Assembly (NCBI GenBank): GCA_037447655.1
Contig: JBBHKE010002640.1
Location: forward strand, 1 to 64,000
Reading direction: 5' to 3'
Source of the DNA: Zygnema cylindricum
Lineage: Eukaryota; Streptophyta; Zygnematophyceae; Zygnematales; Zygnemataceae
DNA: 64,000 nucleotides
Part shown: piece after piece, positions 53,184 to 64,000 of the stretch
How positions within the stretch are numbered: position 1 is the first letter of the stretch
Layout: every line of letters begins with the position of its first letter
Program-made: the position numbers and the translations under genes
The notes under the pieces: model-generated
What the model was told of the DNA's origin: nothing
What the model saw: the letters and a program-made list of their open reading frames with translations, nothing else
The model's database searches: none

Positions 53184-53640
53184 ATAGTTGTTCACACCGT
53201 TTAGTGCAAACGATTCAATCGCGATGAACTATACGTAGCGAACGCATTGAACGTTTTGAAAAAATCGTAATCATCGTTAATGAAATTTCGTCCGTACTAT
53301 TCGTACATGTAAACAAAATTGAATTTTACATATACCGCAGTTTGTACATTTCTAGTACAGTCCCCGTCTCTTTTCGTCATAGTCCGTACATTTTAAGTAT
53401 AATTTCGTACGTTTCCAGTAAAATTGCTGTTCAGTTTACCGGACAGAAAGTACTACGAAGTGCAACGTATCTTTTCATAAAAAGTCCGTACTTTTTTCGT
53501 ATAAAACCGTACATTTGTCGTAAAATAACGTACAGTTCCCGTTCCGTAAATTCCCGGTTCAGTTTACCGGACAGAAAGTACATCTCGATGTTTTGCGATT
53601 TTCTCAGCAGTCACGAATTATACGTAGAAATAGGGAAATA
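53184..53640. repeat. Dispersed repeat H, copy 2
   Basis: Direct repeat of 50666-51130, by eye roughly 85-90 percent alike: same 'ttcacaccgtttagtgc', 'aacgcattgaacgttttga' and paired 'tttaccggacagaaagtac' blocks. Confidence 0.8.
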
Positions 53641-55100
53641 GGAAAAAATCGCACCATTTTAACAACAGCGTTTTTATCATATTCTACCATTAGTACAGAT
53701 TTGTCGGATTTTTCCCAGCCAATACGAATTGAGGACACTCTTTTCCAGATTGGCGAAACGGGCAAACCCTAGATCTGGCAAGACCCAGAAGTACAGTGCG
53801 TACTGTACGAAACTGCCGAGGTGATAACTGTGGTCTCCTGCTCGACTGCGAAAGGGAGCACGTCAGTCACATAGTAGATCGTCGGAGATTGCGCTGATTC
53901 TTGGCCATTCATTCTTGCAATCTGCTTGCCACGTCGAAATAGGACTTTGAAGTTGAAACGTGGAGGGGTGGCAGTTGTCTGCCACTTGTCAGCTTATTGC
54001 AGAGTCCTGAATCCTGACGCTACCAAGTGATGTGATTGGATATGAGGCTGAAATAGAACCGCTGTGGATTTGGACAATTGGAAATGCTAAATTGCGTTTT
54101 TGTCTTTTTCTAGAGTGGACAGAATCTACAGTCATGACAAAACCACCGTACTACTCTACTGGACTGTAGTTGACTTGTAGGAGGGCGCCGAGCGGCGTGA
54201 AATCCTGGTTGATGGGCAAATGTCCATGGAAACGGAGAGCCTTTCGTTAAGCTTGTCGTATTTGAATAATGATTAAGATAACGGAATTCTATTGGTCAGT
54301 TTTACTCATTCTGGTTTGAGAGGCGGGTCCGTCCGTTAACTTTTTGAGCTAACCACGGGATCTCCGTTATTCTGTGACCTAATTCTACACTCTGTACGGT
54401 ACAGTACTGTACTGTACAGTACAGTACTGTAGTGTTTGGGATGTACCGGGAGGACGCGCTACATATTCGTCGTTTTGCAGCATTTAGAAAACAACAAAAT
54501 TCTGAGCATTCTCTGACACCAAAGTACACATTTGTATCTGACACGACCCTATGTGACAAAAACTTTTAGCCTGAGAATCTCAAGACGAGCCCACGTAACG
54601 AAATTCTAAACGTTTCAAAGAGGAGATTTCGGAAAAGCAACGAACGGTGCCGATTCGTCCTCGTTTCAATGATTCACTGCCTTTGTCGCATCGGACCCAT
54701 AGAAAAATGAACGGTTACGATTCGATATCATGGATCGCGGTTGAGAATCATCATCCGCGACCGGTCGATCTACCGTACTCTAAAGGACGTTTCAAAACCT
54801 AAAAATGTACTTTCCGCGGCATTTTTAGCGCTCCGAATTGAAGCCACGCGTCCTGCAAAACCGGAAACAGTTTTGTACCGTACAGTTCATTTTTGTCTCT
54901 TCAGTTCACTCCAGACTCCAGAGCCACACAAATCCAATCCGCCGTACATACTTCTCCGTACCCTAAACCCTAGGGTTTCTAGCCCAGACCAACACTGTAC
55001 TGTACCGTACACTGTACTTTATCAGTACAAAACTTCTCACTGAATTCCTCAACTTTTGTTTCTACCGTTTATTTCGACTGGACAACCTCGTAGCAGCAGC
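53641..55100. other. Upstream region of the translocator gene
   Basis: No clear exon. 54395-54432 is a palindromic run of (GTAC/GTACAGTACT) units. It could contain the promoter, but I see no certain TATA box. Confidence 0.4.
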
Positions 55101-55101
55101 C

Positions 55102-55329
55102 ATGGCTACCATGGCTCTGTCCTCCAACTCCCTCTCCTCCCTTTCCCTCTCCTCTCCCCCCCCCTCCTCCTCCTTCTCCTCCACAAGAAGAAAACAATCC
55201 TCTCCCTCCAATGCCCTCCCTCCCTCCTCCCTCTCCTCCTCCCTCTCCTCCTCCCTCTCCTCCTCCCTCTCCTCCTCCCTCTCCTCCTCCCTCCCCTCCT
55301 CCCTCTCCTCCTCCTTCTCCCCTTCCTAA
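55102..55329 (+). CDS. Possible transit-peptide exon of the translocator
   Basis: ATG in a favourable context (gcagccATGG) opens a 75-codon Ser/Leu-rich frame, MATMALSSNSLSSLSLSS and onward, with RRK near residue 30. This composition is typical of a chloroplast transit peptide. The C-terminal half is a 12-bp tandem repeat (LSSS units), and the frame ends in TAA at 55327-55329 with no usable donor before it. Either the repeat is mis-assembled by one or two bases, or this is not the true first exon. A minus-strand reading of 55300-55485 looks weakly like an ankyrin exon (see findings). Confidence 0.4.
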   Translation: MATMALSSNSLSSLSLSSPPPSSSFSSTRRKQSSPSNALPPSSLSSSLSSSLSSSLSSSLSSSLPSSLSSSFSPS

Positions 55330-55514
55330 AATCCGCTGGCGGACCTCGCCTCCCTCTCCTCCCTGTCGCTCCGCCTCCGCCGTCGCCACCTCCCGGAAAT
55401 CCGGAGGTGACAGCTGGATCTCCATGAAGGGGCGGCCTAGGGCGGCCGCCTGATCTACAGGGGGATCTGCTAGGCATACGCCCATGGCCGCTGGGGATCG
55501 ACCATGGGATTAAC

Positions 55515-55720
55515 GCAGGTGGGGAATGTGAAGGGAGAGGGAGAGGGGAATGAGAAGGGAGAGGGAGAGAGGAAGAGGGAGAGAGGGAGGGGGGGGAAGG
55601 GAGAGGGTGGGGGAGGGAGGGAGACAGGGAGGGAGAGAGGGAGGGAGAGAGGAGAGGGAGACGGGAGAGAGAGTGAGAGAGAGGGAGAGGGGAATAAGAG
55701 GGACAGATGGGAAAGGGTGG
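55515..55720. repeat. GGGAGAGGGA purine repeat
   Basis: About 200 bp of GGGAGAGG-type sequence between the putative first exon and the first certain exon of the translocator. It is the one long array that is purine-rich on the sense strand of its gene. Confidence 0.88.
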
Positions 55721-55834
55721 AAGGGAAGGGAAATGCGTGAGGGAAAGAGGATTAAGAGGGTAGTTGGCGGCATTTTAAATATTTGAATTTTGTGCATACT
55801 TCGTTTTTTTTGGCTCATCCGAATTTTGTGTTCA

Positions 55835-55878
<44 letters not shown>

Positions 55879-56601
55879 CCTCTCTTCTCTCTGCGGGTGT
55901 TCTTTGCCTGCCTCTCATTCTCTCAAGAAAACGTTTTCTCTCTCTTCTCTTTCCTTTTTTGTGTGTCTGTGTGTATTTTTAAGATTTGCTGTTGATTTCT
56001 AAAATGCCATCGTTTCTTAAAATCTTCTGTTTCCTAAATTTGTATTTTATCAAATTATTCTTTCGATTCGCCTTTTTCGCTTTAAAGAAATTCCCACAAA
56101 TTCTTCTGGTACTTCCGCTTTTTTCCCCATTTTTTTTTTAAATTTTTGGCAGTAAAGTGCTTAACTGGTCAGTTCAACGGCTGAAACGTCACCGTTCCGT
56201 TTCTATTTAAATCAAATGAAGAATGTTAATGTGACTGTTTCCAATTGAATGATCAATTCAATTGTTCTGTAAAACTGTTCCTTTTAATGTTTCTATCCGC
56301 TTTAACTGTTGTCCTTTATTCTGGTCATTCTAAGTTTTTTCAAACACTTGTATTCAAATTAATTGTATTCTAATTACTCGTATTGTTATTAAGTATCCAT
56401 TTTTTTCCGTAATCAAATGTTGTTTATCTATAACGAGGTATTTGAACTCTTTAGTTGTTCTGTATATGTGCTCTAATATGTATCTATATGTTCTAATATT
56501 ACGATTATTGTATCCCAATTGATTGTTAATCTATTTCATTGTTGTATTTTGAAATATTTTTTCTAACTCTTTATTTTATCTTTTTTTCTTTCATTTTTTA
56601 G

Positions 56602-57545
56602 CCTGTCCCTCTCGGAGCGGTTGCCCTCATGGGTCTCGGAGCGTGTGTTTTGACCAAAACTTTGACTTTTGCCGCCGCCTTCAGGTCACTTCCCTCTCTA
56701 TCTCTTTTCTTCTCTTTTCATGTAAAAGTTTGAATTTGGGATTTAAGAAAGACTTAGTTTTGGTTAAGGTCTCAGAAAAGTTATAGTTTTGATTTGAGTC
56801 ATTTTTGGGTCTCAGAAACTTTTAAAGGGAGTTTAATTGCTTTCTTTCCCTCTTTATCTTTTTTGTTTACTTTTCATTTGAGTCTCAGAAAGGTTACGTT
56901 TTCATTTGAGTCCCGGAACATTTTTCATTTACTCGGTTTTGTTTCTCTATTCTTTTTTCCTTTTTCCTTTTTTTCTTACAAATTGACCCCCATTTTTGAA
57001 CATAAAGATTTCACGAATTAATTCTTTTAATTATTTTGTGTGTGTGTTTTTTTTTTTTGTAAATTTAGTGCATTTGGGGACCCCATCCCATGGCTCATCG
57101 CTCTCGCTTTTTTCTTCGCCAAAGGTTTTATTAAAACAGGTCTTGGAAATCGTGTTGCTTACCAGGTAAAATTATTTTTCCTATTTATTTATTTGTTTGT
57201 GTATTTGTTTGTTTGTTTTTTTTTTCTGTACCCATTTTACTTTTTTTCTTCAATTTTTGGATTCCGTCCATACTTTAAAATTGAATATGTAAAAGTTGAG
57301 TGTTTCGTCAACTTGAAAACTTTTTCAAACAATTAAAAATATTTCATGAACATGAACTTTTGAAGCTTTTTTTTTCCCCATTGTATGAGAGTGACATTTT
57401 CAGTGGGATAAGAATTACTTTTTTTCCTCCTTCCTTTTGACTCTTCCTTTACTTTGTCGTTTCCCCTGTTTTCTTAGTGAGTTATGTCTCTCTCTCGCTC
57501 TCTCTCTCCTCTCCCATTCTCAACATCTATTTCTCTCCCCGGCTG

Positions 57546-57599
<54 letters not shown>

Positions 57600-60500
57600 A
57601 CGTGTTCCTCTCTCAAATTATCTATCTATCTCCTCTTCCTCTCCTCTTTAACTGCCGTTATTCATATTTCAACCGGTCTCACCAAACATTTATTTTTTCT
57701 CCGTCCTTGATTTTTCTACCCTTCCATCTCCCCTTTCTTACCCATAAAACCTCAATTCTCCCACCTCACGAAAAACCCATTTTTATCAAAACCTAAATCT
57801 ATAATCTTGTCTCACTATTTTCTCTGGTGTGGATGGGAATCTTTATAAAAACCTCATAAACTTTGATAAACTAACTAAACTTTGAAATAACTTCATAATC
57901 TTTTTCTCAGGCGTGGATCCCAATGTTCATAAAATGATTTACAAACTTTTGAAAAAGCTTTGTAAATTCTGGGAAAACTTGATGAACTCTCAAAAAAACC
58001 GTAATAAAACTTTTTTCCAGTGTGGATGGGAACCTTCACAACTGTATAAACTCTAGAAAACTCCAAAACTTCAGTAAACTTCCAGAAAATTTTCAAATTT
58101 ACCTTATTTTTTTTTTTTTATATAGTAAAACTTTTTCTCCGGTGTGAATGGGATACAGTTTGTGGCTCTTTTTGGAAGTACTTCCCTCGGATTAGGGTAC
58201 AGTCTTGTCCTCAGTGAGGCCATTTTGGCTCCTGCGATTCCGTCTGTTTCTGCCCGGGCCGGAGGAATCTTCCTCCCATTGGTCAAGGCTCTCTGTATTG
58301 CTTGCGGAAGCAAAGCCGGAGACGGGACAGAGAAGAAATTGGGAGCCTGGTTGATGCTCACGTGCTTCCAGGTGCTTTTCTTTCTTTTTTATTTTGGTTT
58401 TGGTTTGGTTTGTTTGGGTTTGGTTCGGTTTCGGTTTGGTTTGTTTGGGTTTGGTTCGGTTTCGGTTTCGGTTTTGGTTTTGGGTTTGGTTTTTTGTTTG
58501 GGTTGGTTTTGGTTTGAGTTTTGGTTTTGGTTTTTTGTTTGATTCGTTTTGTTTTTATTTGATTAGTTTTGTTTTGTTTTGTTATGGATTTTTTTTCTGA
58601 ACAATTATTTCAGGCTTTAATGAATCAGCTGCAGTCGTGAAGTTCATTTTTGGAGAAGAGTGATCTCATTCTCAATCTTGATTCTTACCTATATATCCAT
58701 TAATTTGTTATTGCCGTTCTTTTTGTTTTCCTTTTATTGTTGTCTTCTGTTTTTGCTTTTCTTTTCCTCTTTGCAGACATCTCTTCTCCTCTCTCTCTCT
58801 CCCTTTCTCTTTTTCTCGCCCTCTACCCTCCAGGCCTTCTATCTGACTGGAACTGTGACGGTTTTTATTATTCTTGTTTTTGTTTTTTTGTAGACATCGG
58901 TGGTCTCCTCTGCCCATGTCATTACTTTATATTTATCTGTTTTTTTGTTTCTTTTTTTGTTTTTTTCGCAGACATCGGTGGTTTCCTCGGCCATGTTCCT
59001 GACAGCCATGGCTGCCAATCCCCTCAGCGCTAATTTGGCATTTAGTGCCATCGGAAAAACCATCGGATGGACCGATTGGGCAATCGCAGCTTCAGTTCCT
59101 GGTAACTTTTTATTTTGTTTAATTTTGTAAATCACTTTTTATTTAATTTAAAATCACTTTTTCTTTCAAGTTAATTTTACTTCTCTCTCTCTTTTTCTCT
59201 CTCTCTCTCTCCTTCTCTCGCCCTATCTTTCTCGCTCTCACTCTCCCTCTTTTCTTTCTCTCTTTTCACTTTTTGACTTTTTTCTCCTGGTTCTTGGGAA
59301 ATCGCAGGAGTTATTTCCCTCATTGTTATTCCCCTTTTACTTTATACGATTTATCCTCCGGAAATAAAAAGTAGTCCGGATGCCCCAAAACTTGCGAGGG
59401 AAAATCTCGCGAAAATGGGTCCTATGACCATCGACGAAACTATCATGGCTGTTGTACTTTTTGCAACGGTACTGTGTACTTTTTTGCGTTTTTCTTTTGG
59501 TTTATAGTTGTCTTCTAATCACGGTTCACTACCCATAATTGTCAAATTAGAGTTAATTGTAGTGAGTGCTTTTTTTACTCAAAATCTTAAAAAGTAGTGT
59601 TAATAACACATCCTCGAGTGCCTGTTTTTGTCATTAGTGTTTTTCACATTCTTTTCTCACTCTTTTTTTAGGTGTTTGTTTTTGGCCTCTGATTGAAGTT
59701 TTATTTACACATATTTTTTCTAAATGTTTTGACGTGTTTTCCAATTTCACTTCCTTTCCATTTCCTTCTCATTCTCTTCTTTCCATTTCCTTTTCCTTTC
59801 CCTTTCCCTTTTCCCTTCCCTTCCCTTTTCCATTTCCTTTTACTTTCCTTTCCCTTTTCCCTTCCCTTCCCTTCTCCATTTCCTTTTCACTTTCTTTTTT
59901 TTTGCAGGTGGGATTGTGGGTATTCGGCAGTTTGATCAAAATCGATGCGGTGACAGCTGCGATTATCGGTTTATCGGCTCTTCTTATTACGGGAGTGGTG
60001 ACATGGAAAGAGTGTTTGGGAGAAAGTGTCGCGTGGGACACTCTCACGTGGTTCGCAGCTTTGATTGCCATGGCCAATTATTTGAAGACTTATGGACTTA
60101 TTTCCTGGTTCAGCCAGACGGTTGTCACGGTACAATCCACACCTTTTTTGGGTTTTCTTCGCTTTTTCGTTAGTTTTTCTGCAATGTTATCCACACCTTT
60201 TCTGGTTTTCTTCCCCTTTTTCGTTAGTTTCTCTCCGGTATTAGTACACCTTTTATGGTTTCCCTCCCTTTTTTTTTTTTCTCTCCGGTTTTTCAATGAC
60301 TCTAATAGCGATTTAAGGTGTAGTTTCTCTGCAGGATTAGTGGAAATGAAGTAATGGTTATAAGTTTCGAAATTAGTGTCAGTGATAAAAAAAATTGGTA
60401 GTTTTCCCTTTTTTTAGTACACTGTGAATCAATATTAGAGGAACAAATAAATAAACGGGAGGACTGTTTTAGCCCTAAATTCTATTATTCCAATTTGTTT

Positions 60501-63500
60501 TCAAATGACGTAGACTATTATGAAGTCATTAAAACCGCTTGGAGATTCAAAGTTATAAAAAAAAAACAAGTTATAAAAAAAAAACAATGTAGTTCTATTA
60601 AAGGTAAATTCTCCGCCTCTTGGAATTTGTGTATTTAATCCTAATAGTGATTCACGGTGTTTATTAGTGTGGACGAAATATCTGGTTCGCCATCAGCGTT
60701 AAGAAATAATCAGTATTATGAGGGTTATTGTTCTCATACTGATTATTATTGTTGGTAATATTATTTAACAAAGTGGACGATTTTTGACGGGAAAATGAAT
60801 TGGAGTAAAGAAAAAAAACAATTAGTATTCTAGTGTTATTAACGCTAATTGTGAATCATGGTGTAGTATCGAGGAAATTAATCTTAGTACACTCCCTTTA
60901 TCAACGTTATTAACCCTTTATTAGCACTTTTAATGAAAAAAAGCTGAAATAAAAGGGTTTGTATTTGTTTTTTTCTGCTGACGGTGTGTTTAATCATCAC
61001 CTGGCACTATGTTATTTTTACTTTTTATTTATCTTATTGAATTTTTATCAGGAAAAGAGTAAATAACATGTGCGTTTTTTTCTTGCGAAGACGTTTTTTT
61101 TTTCTCGCAAAGTTGGTTTTTCCTTTTTCGTGCAAAGTTTTAAAATAGTTTTATCAACACCAATTTATAGGAGAGGACAGGAAGCCTCCATTTAACCTTA
61201 AAAGCTTGTAAGTATTTTGATTTATTTACTAGTGAGGACCAGAAATTACTTTTATACTAAAATCGGTTAATGGTGAAGTGTGAGTTCGCAAGTCCAGATT
61301 CAGTGACTTATTTTAAAATTCCAAAATTTCAAACTTCTGAAATTTTAAATTCCAAAATTTTGAATTGCGTAATTCAAAATTTGTTCCACACCAATAGTGA
61401 TGACCAGAAGAGATAAGTTGACTAATCTGTTTAATCTAATCGGAAACTAAAATTGTTCCATTGGCCGAATATTTTACAAAAAACAGATATTTAAGTTCAT
61501 TATTTAAATATTCGCAGGAATGGCATGTTTCCTGTCAAATTTTTGTGGGTTTGCTGAAATTTAGGCACGTGCCAAAAATTAAGTTAATGAAAGATGTTTT
61601 CTTTGGTGGCTGCCTTATTTTCTACTTTCTGAGGTTTTCTCTAAAAAATACAGTACGAAATTCAACCTCTTTAATATTATCGGCTAGGCAACAATTTTAC
61701 ATTAAACTTTCACCTGGTCGGCGTGAACGGGACTTGAATCTGATGGATCAATGTCCCCTCTCTCTCTCCCTCTCCCTCTTCCTCTCTTTCTCCTTCACCT
61801 TCTTCTTTTCACGTTGTTGTTTTGACTGGGACTTAAATCGTATAGATGAATGTATCGATGCCGGTCGTCTATCTATTATCTTTCCAAATGTACTTACAAA
61901 ATTTGAAAAAGACAAACAAGATAAAACACATGATGGACCGTCTTTTTTTTTTTTGACTCTTTTTTGAAGCAGCGTACTTTTTTGTCTTTATTTCGCCCTT
62001 TCCCCTACCAGGTTATTATTATGTCCCAAAACATAGTGTTATTTTAAATTCCCGATGCTTCTAAAACTCGTACAGAATGAGGAATCGTTTACTTGCTTAA
62101 TAATTAGTGGAAAAACGTTTTTGGGTTAGTAAATATTTGAGCTGAATACTCTTTTTTCGACGAGTATACTTTCCAAAGATCAGTACAGTTGGCCTTTAGA
62201 ATGGCCTCTAATTTTGCTTTATTTTTCTTTATCGATGCAACGGTCCTTTGTACATGTTTTTTTTTGTGTTCAGATCAAGTTTTGTTTATATAAAATGACA
62301 GGATACAGGATTAAATGCTGGTCAAGTAGACTGTATAATTATGAATGTCCACTTTTTCTGGAAATTTTGATGTTCAGTAAACTTTTGGTAGTAGGAACTC
62401 CATTTTTATTTCCCTTTTAGTGCCTCACACTGATTTTACTGACATTGAGAGTTTAAAATAAAAATCTGTAAATTGTGAAAGTATGAATCAAGATTAAGGA
62501 AAGTTACTATTTTTATTCAAAGCTCTTTTGTTAAGTACAAGGGAGACATGGTAGACTACATGGACTAACCTCCAAAACCAGATCTAGTACTATTTAAGGT
62601 TTTTTAAATCCCTATTATTACTATTATTATTATTGTTATTATTATTATTATTATTATCCCTATTAAATTAAATCCTATTTTTTGTTACCTTGATTTTCCA
62701 ACAAGGCTAATCCAATTCCCTCACATATCCGTTCTAATTGTGAGCTTATGTCCTTTCAAAACTGTTGAATTCAAATTTGCCATTCAATCACTCATTACTG
62801 AAAAATATCTGTTAAGTGGAATGGTCTCAAATCGTTTGATTCGTATTCTAAAATGTCAACCTAAATGTCCTAAAATCCTAGAGACACATACACGACTCTA
62901 AAAAAATGCCTCGACGATTTGTATCTCGCTTACTTATTTCCTCACTTCCTTACTTCCTTCCTTCCTTACTTCCTTCCTTACTTCCTTCTTTACTTCCTTC
63001 ATTCCTTCCTTCCTTACTTACTTCCTTCCTTCCTTCCTTACTTACTTCCTTCCTTCCTTACTTACTTACTTCCTTCCTTCCTTCCTTCCTTCCTTACTTA
63101 CATACTTACTTACATACTTTTTGGGGAGATGCTTTCGGGGATCGTATTATCTGCAGACTGTCTCTGGACTCGGTCTCGCATGGCAACCGGCTTTTGGTCT
63201 CCTCGTCCTTCTCTACTTCTACTCCCACTACTTCTTTGCCTCAGGAGCCGCCCATATCGGAGCCATGTACACCGGATTCCTCTCGGTCGCAACGGCTCTC
63301 GGGACTCCTCCTCTTCTCGCGGCTCTGGCTTTGGCCTTCTTGTCAAATTTGATGGGAGGGATTACACATTACGGAATCGGTTCCGGTCCTCCGTTTTATG
63401 GAGCGAACTATGTGTCATTGAACGACTGGTGGTTCTACGGATTTATTTGCAGTGTTGTCAATTTAGTGATTTGGCTCGGAATCGGAGGATTGTGGTGGAA

Positions 63501-63522
63501 AGTACTCGGCTTGTGGGGCTAG
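56602..63522 (+). CDS. DIT1: Plastidic 2-oxoglutarate/malate (dicarboxylate) translocator
   Basis: Inner-envelope antiporter of the DASS/SLC13-type family that exchanges 2-oxoglutarate for malate and links photorespiratory ammonia assimilation to the cytosol. Exons: 56602-56684, 57069-57165, 58159-58371, 58972-59101, 59308-59468, 59908-60129 and 63157-63522. Together they give 423 codons plus TAG, all phases consistent. Diagnostic blocks in order: LTKTLTFAAAF, FFFAKGFIKTGLGNRVAYQ, GLGYSLVLSEAILAPAIPS followed by ARAGGIFLPL, SSAMFLTAMAANPLSANLAF (the family's SSALFLTAAAQN-like motif), LLLYTIYPPEIKSSPDAPKL, ESVAWDTLTWFAALIAMANY, HYFFASGAAHIGAMYTGFL and GGLWWKVLGLW. Normal family members have about 50 more residues before PVPLGAVALM, including a membrane segment. 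No exon for them was found. A close DiT2-type paralogue cannot be ruled out. Confidence 0.9.
57480..57600. repeat. (CT)n in a translocator intron
   Basis: TCTCTC tract, pure at about 57550-57597, in the intron between the second and third certain exons. Pyrimidine-rich on the sense strand. Confidence 0.85.
58384..58580. repeat. GGTTT repeat in a translocator intron
   Basis: About 190 bp of ggttt/ggtttcggttt units just downstream of the 58371 donor. G- and T-rich, so it could form G-rich structures in the transcript. The Phe/Gly/Trp frames across it are artefacts. Confidence 0.85.
58776..58971 (+). promoter_or_regulatory. Cluster of three acceptor-like sites before exon 58972
   Basis: AG|ACATC occurs after a pyrimidine tract at 58776, 58893 and 58971. 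The second is followed by acatcggtggtctcctctgc, almost the start of the real exon (acatcggtggtttcctcggc). Using 58893 would add exactly 78 nt, in frame, without a stop. Using 58776 would meet a TAG. The true acceptor is assigned to 58971 from protein similarity. Confidence 0.6.
59715..59905. repeat. TTTCC/CCCTTT pyrimidine repeat before exon 59908
   Basis: About 190 bp of imperfect ccctttcc/tttcca units directly upstream of the acceptor at 59907, doubling as a very long polypyrimidine tract. Confidence 0.85.
60130..60260. repeat. Tandem repeat of about 55 bp after the exon 60129 donor
   Basis: 'ccacacctttt..ggttttcttc..tttttcgttagtt' occurs at 60136 and about 60191, and a third partial unit (tacaccttttatggttt) begins near 60245. 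It starts right at the donor. Confidence 0.65.
60420..60659. mobile_element. Family A-like MITE in the last translocator intron
   Basis: Ends CACTGTGAATCAATATTAG and CTAATAGTGATTCACGGTG, 240 bp. The interior is unlike the standard copies. Neighbouring partial ends occur at about 60300-60322 and 60843-60866. Confidence 0.65.
60660..62935. other. Last intron of the translocator, remainder
   Basis: AT-rich intron sequence with an (ATT)n run near 62613-62657. No domain was seen in its short frames. Confidence 0.6.
62936..63118. repeat. CTTC/CTTAC tetramer-type repeat before the last exon
   Basis: About 180 bp of cttccttcctta and ttacatac units on the sense strand, ending about 40 bases before the acceptor of the last exon (63156). 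Confidence 0.88.
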
Positions 63523-64000
63523 TTTTTAGGTAAGGGAATGAATTTTCGATGATTTTTTAGGGGTTTTTCTTTTTTTCGATTGTTGAGAGCTTGTTTCTTT
63601 CCTCTTCTTTGATTCTCTTTCGGAATTTTGCCTAATGGCAAGTTCTTTTGGGAAGTTTTAGGTTTTTTGTGGTTTAGAAATTATTTTTAAGAGGTTAACG
63701 AGGGTGCCTTATTTTCCAATTAATGCTTTTTTAATATATGGGGCATTATTTGTAGTCAGTATTTCAGAAAGAAAAAGCTTAACTCTCGATAATGTAGCAT
63801 TTTTGGTAGTAGAAACAACTCAAAAAACCGAACAACTTAAAAGTAATATCTTGTTAGAAGTATTTTCTCAGAAATATACATTCATATTTACAGCAGGCTC
63901 TTTTCTTAATTGTTTTTGAGGAAGGTCTTTTGATATTTTGCTGTAACTAAGTTTTTTTGCTCTTTTTTTCATCACTTTTCTTTTTTTAATCATGGGAATT
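63523..64000. other. 3' flank of the translocator gene
   Basis: T-rich sequence after the stop, probably 3' UTR and terminator. No further gene is recognised. Confidence 0.4.

Noticed and set aside
58394-58600. Phe/Gly/Trp frames downstream of the translocator exon
   Set aside because: Translation of the GGTTT repeat in an intron.

Overview
This is nuclear DNA of a green plant or a streptophyte alga. The evidence is genes split by GT-AG introns, a plastid dicarboxylate (DiT-type) translocator, ankyrin/RING ubiquitin ligases of the plant XBAT34/35 kind, and a Ty1/copia retrotransposon. The sequence is AT-rich, full of microsatellites and foldback elements, and has two 10-N gaps (32870-32879 and 52957-52966). 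I cannot name the species.

Layout. Positions 1-26 kb hold three paralogous E3 ubiquitin-ligase genes. Gene 1 (+ strand, last exon 494-2323, 5' part outside the window) meets gene 2 (- strand, 12719-6984, nine exons, 553 aa) tail to tail. Gene 3 (- strand, 25897-17050) lies head to tail upstream of gene 2 and has the same intron positions and phases. Each complete copy runs ankyrin repeats, PH-like segment, C-terminal RING. Genes 1 and 2 add two ubiquitin-interacting-motif-like helices. Gene 3 lacks these and has an altered RING. Between and inside the genes are a LINE relic (about 3.6-4.9 kb), foldback MITEs and very long GA/CT arrays.

Positions 26-55 kb are a transposon-rich gene desert. 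It contains a broken copia element (28.3-31.3 kb), at least six short inverted-repeat element families (called A to G here), a nested and rearranged composite at 35.8-40.0 kb, a 40-bp-period tandem array running into an assembly gap, and a repeated block of about 450 bp.

Positions 55-63.5 kb carry the plastidic 2-oxoglutarate/malate translocator gene (+ strand). Seven exons are certain. The exon for the transit peptide and first membrane segment is unresolved.

The three ligase genes are probably a local tandem-duplication cluster acting in ubiquitin signalling. The translocator is an unrelated neighbour that would couple carbon and nitrogen metabolism across the plastid envelope. Nearly all long CT/GA arrays in or next to the genes present pyrimidines on the sense strand, and several begin within a few bases of a 5' splice site.
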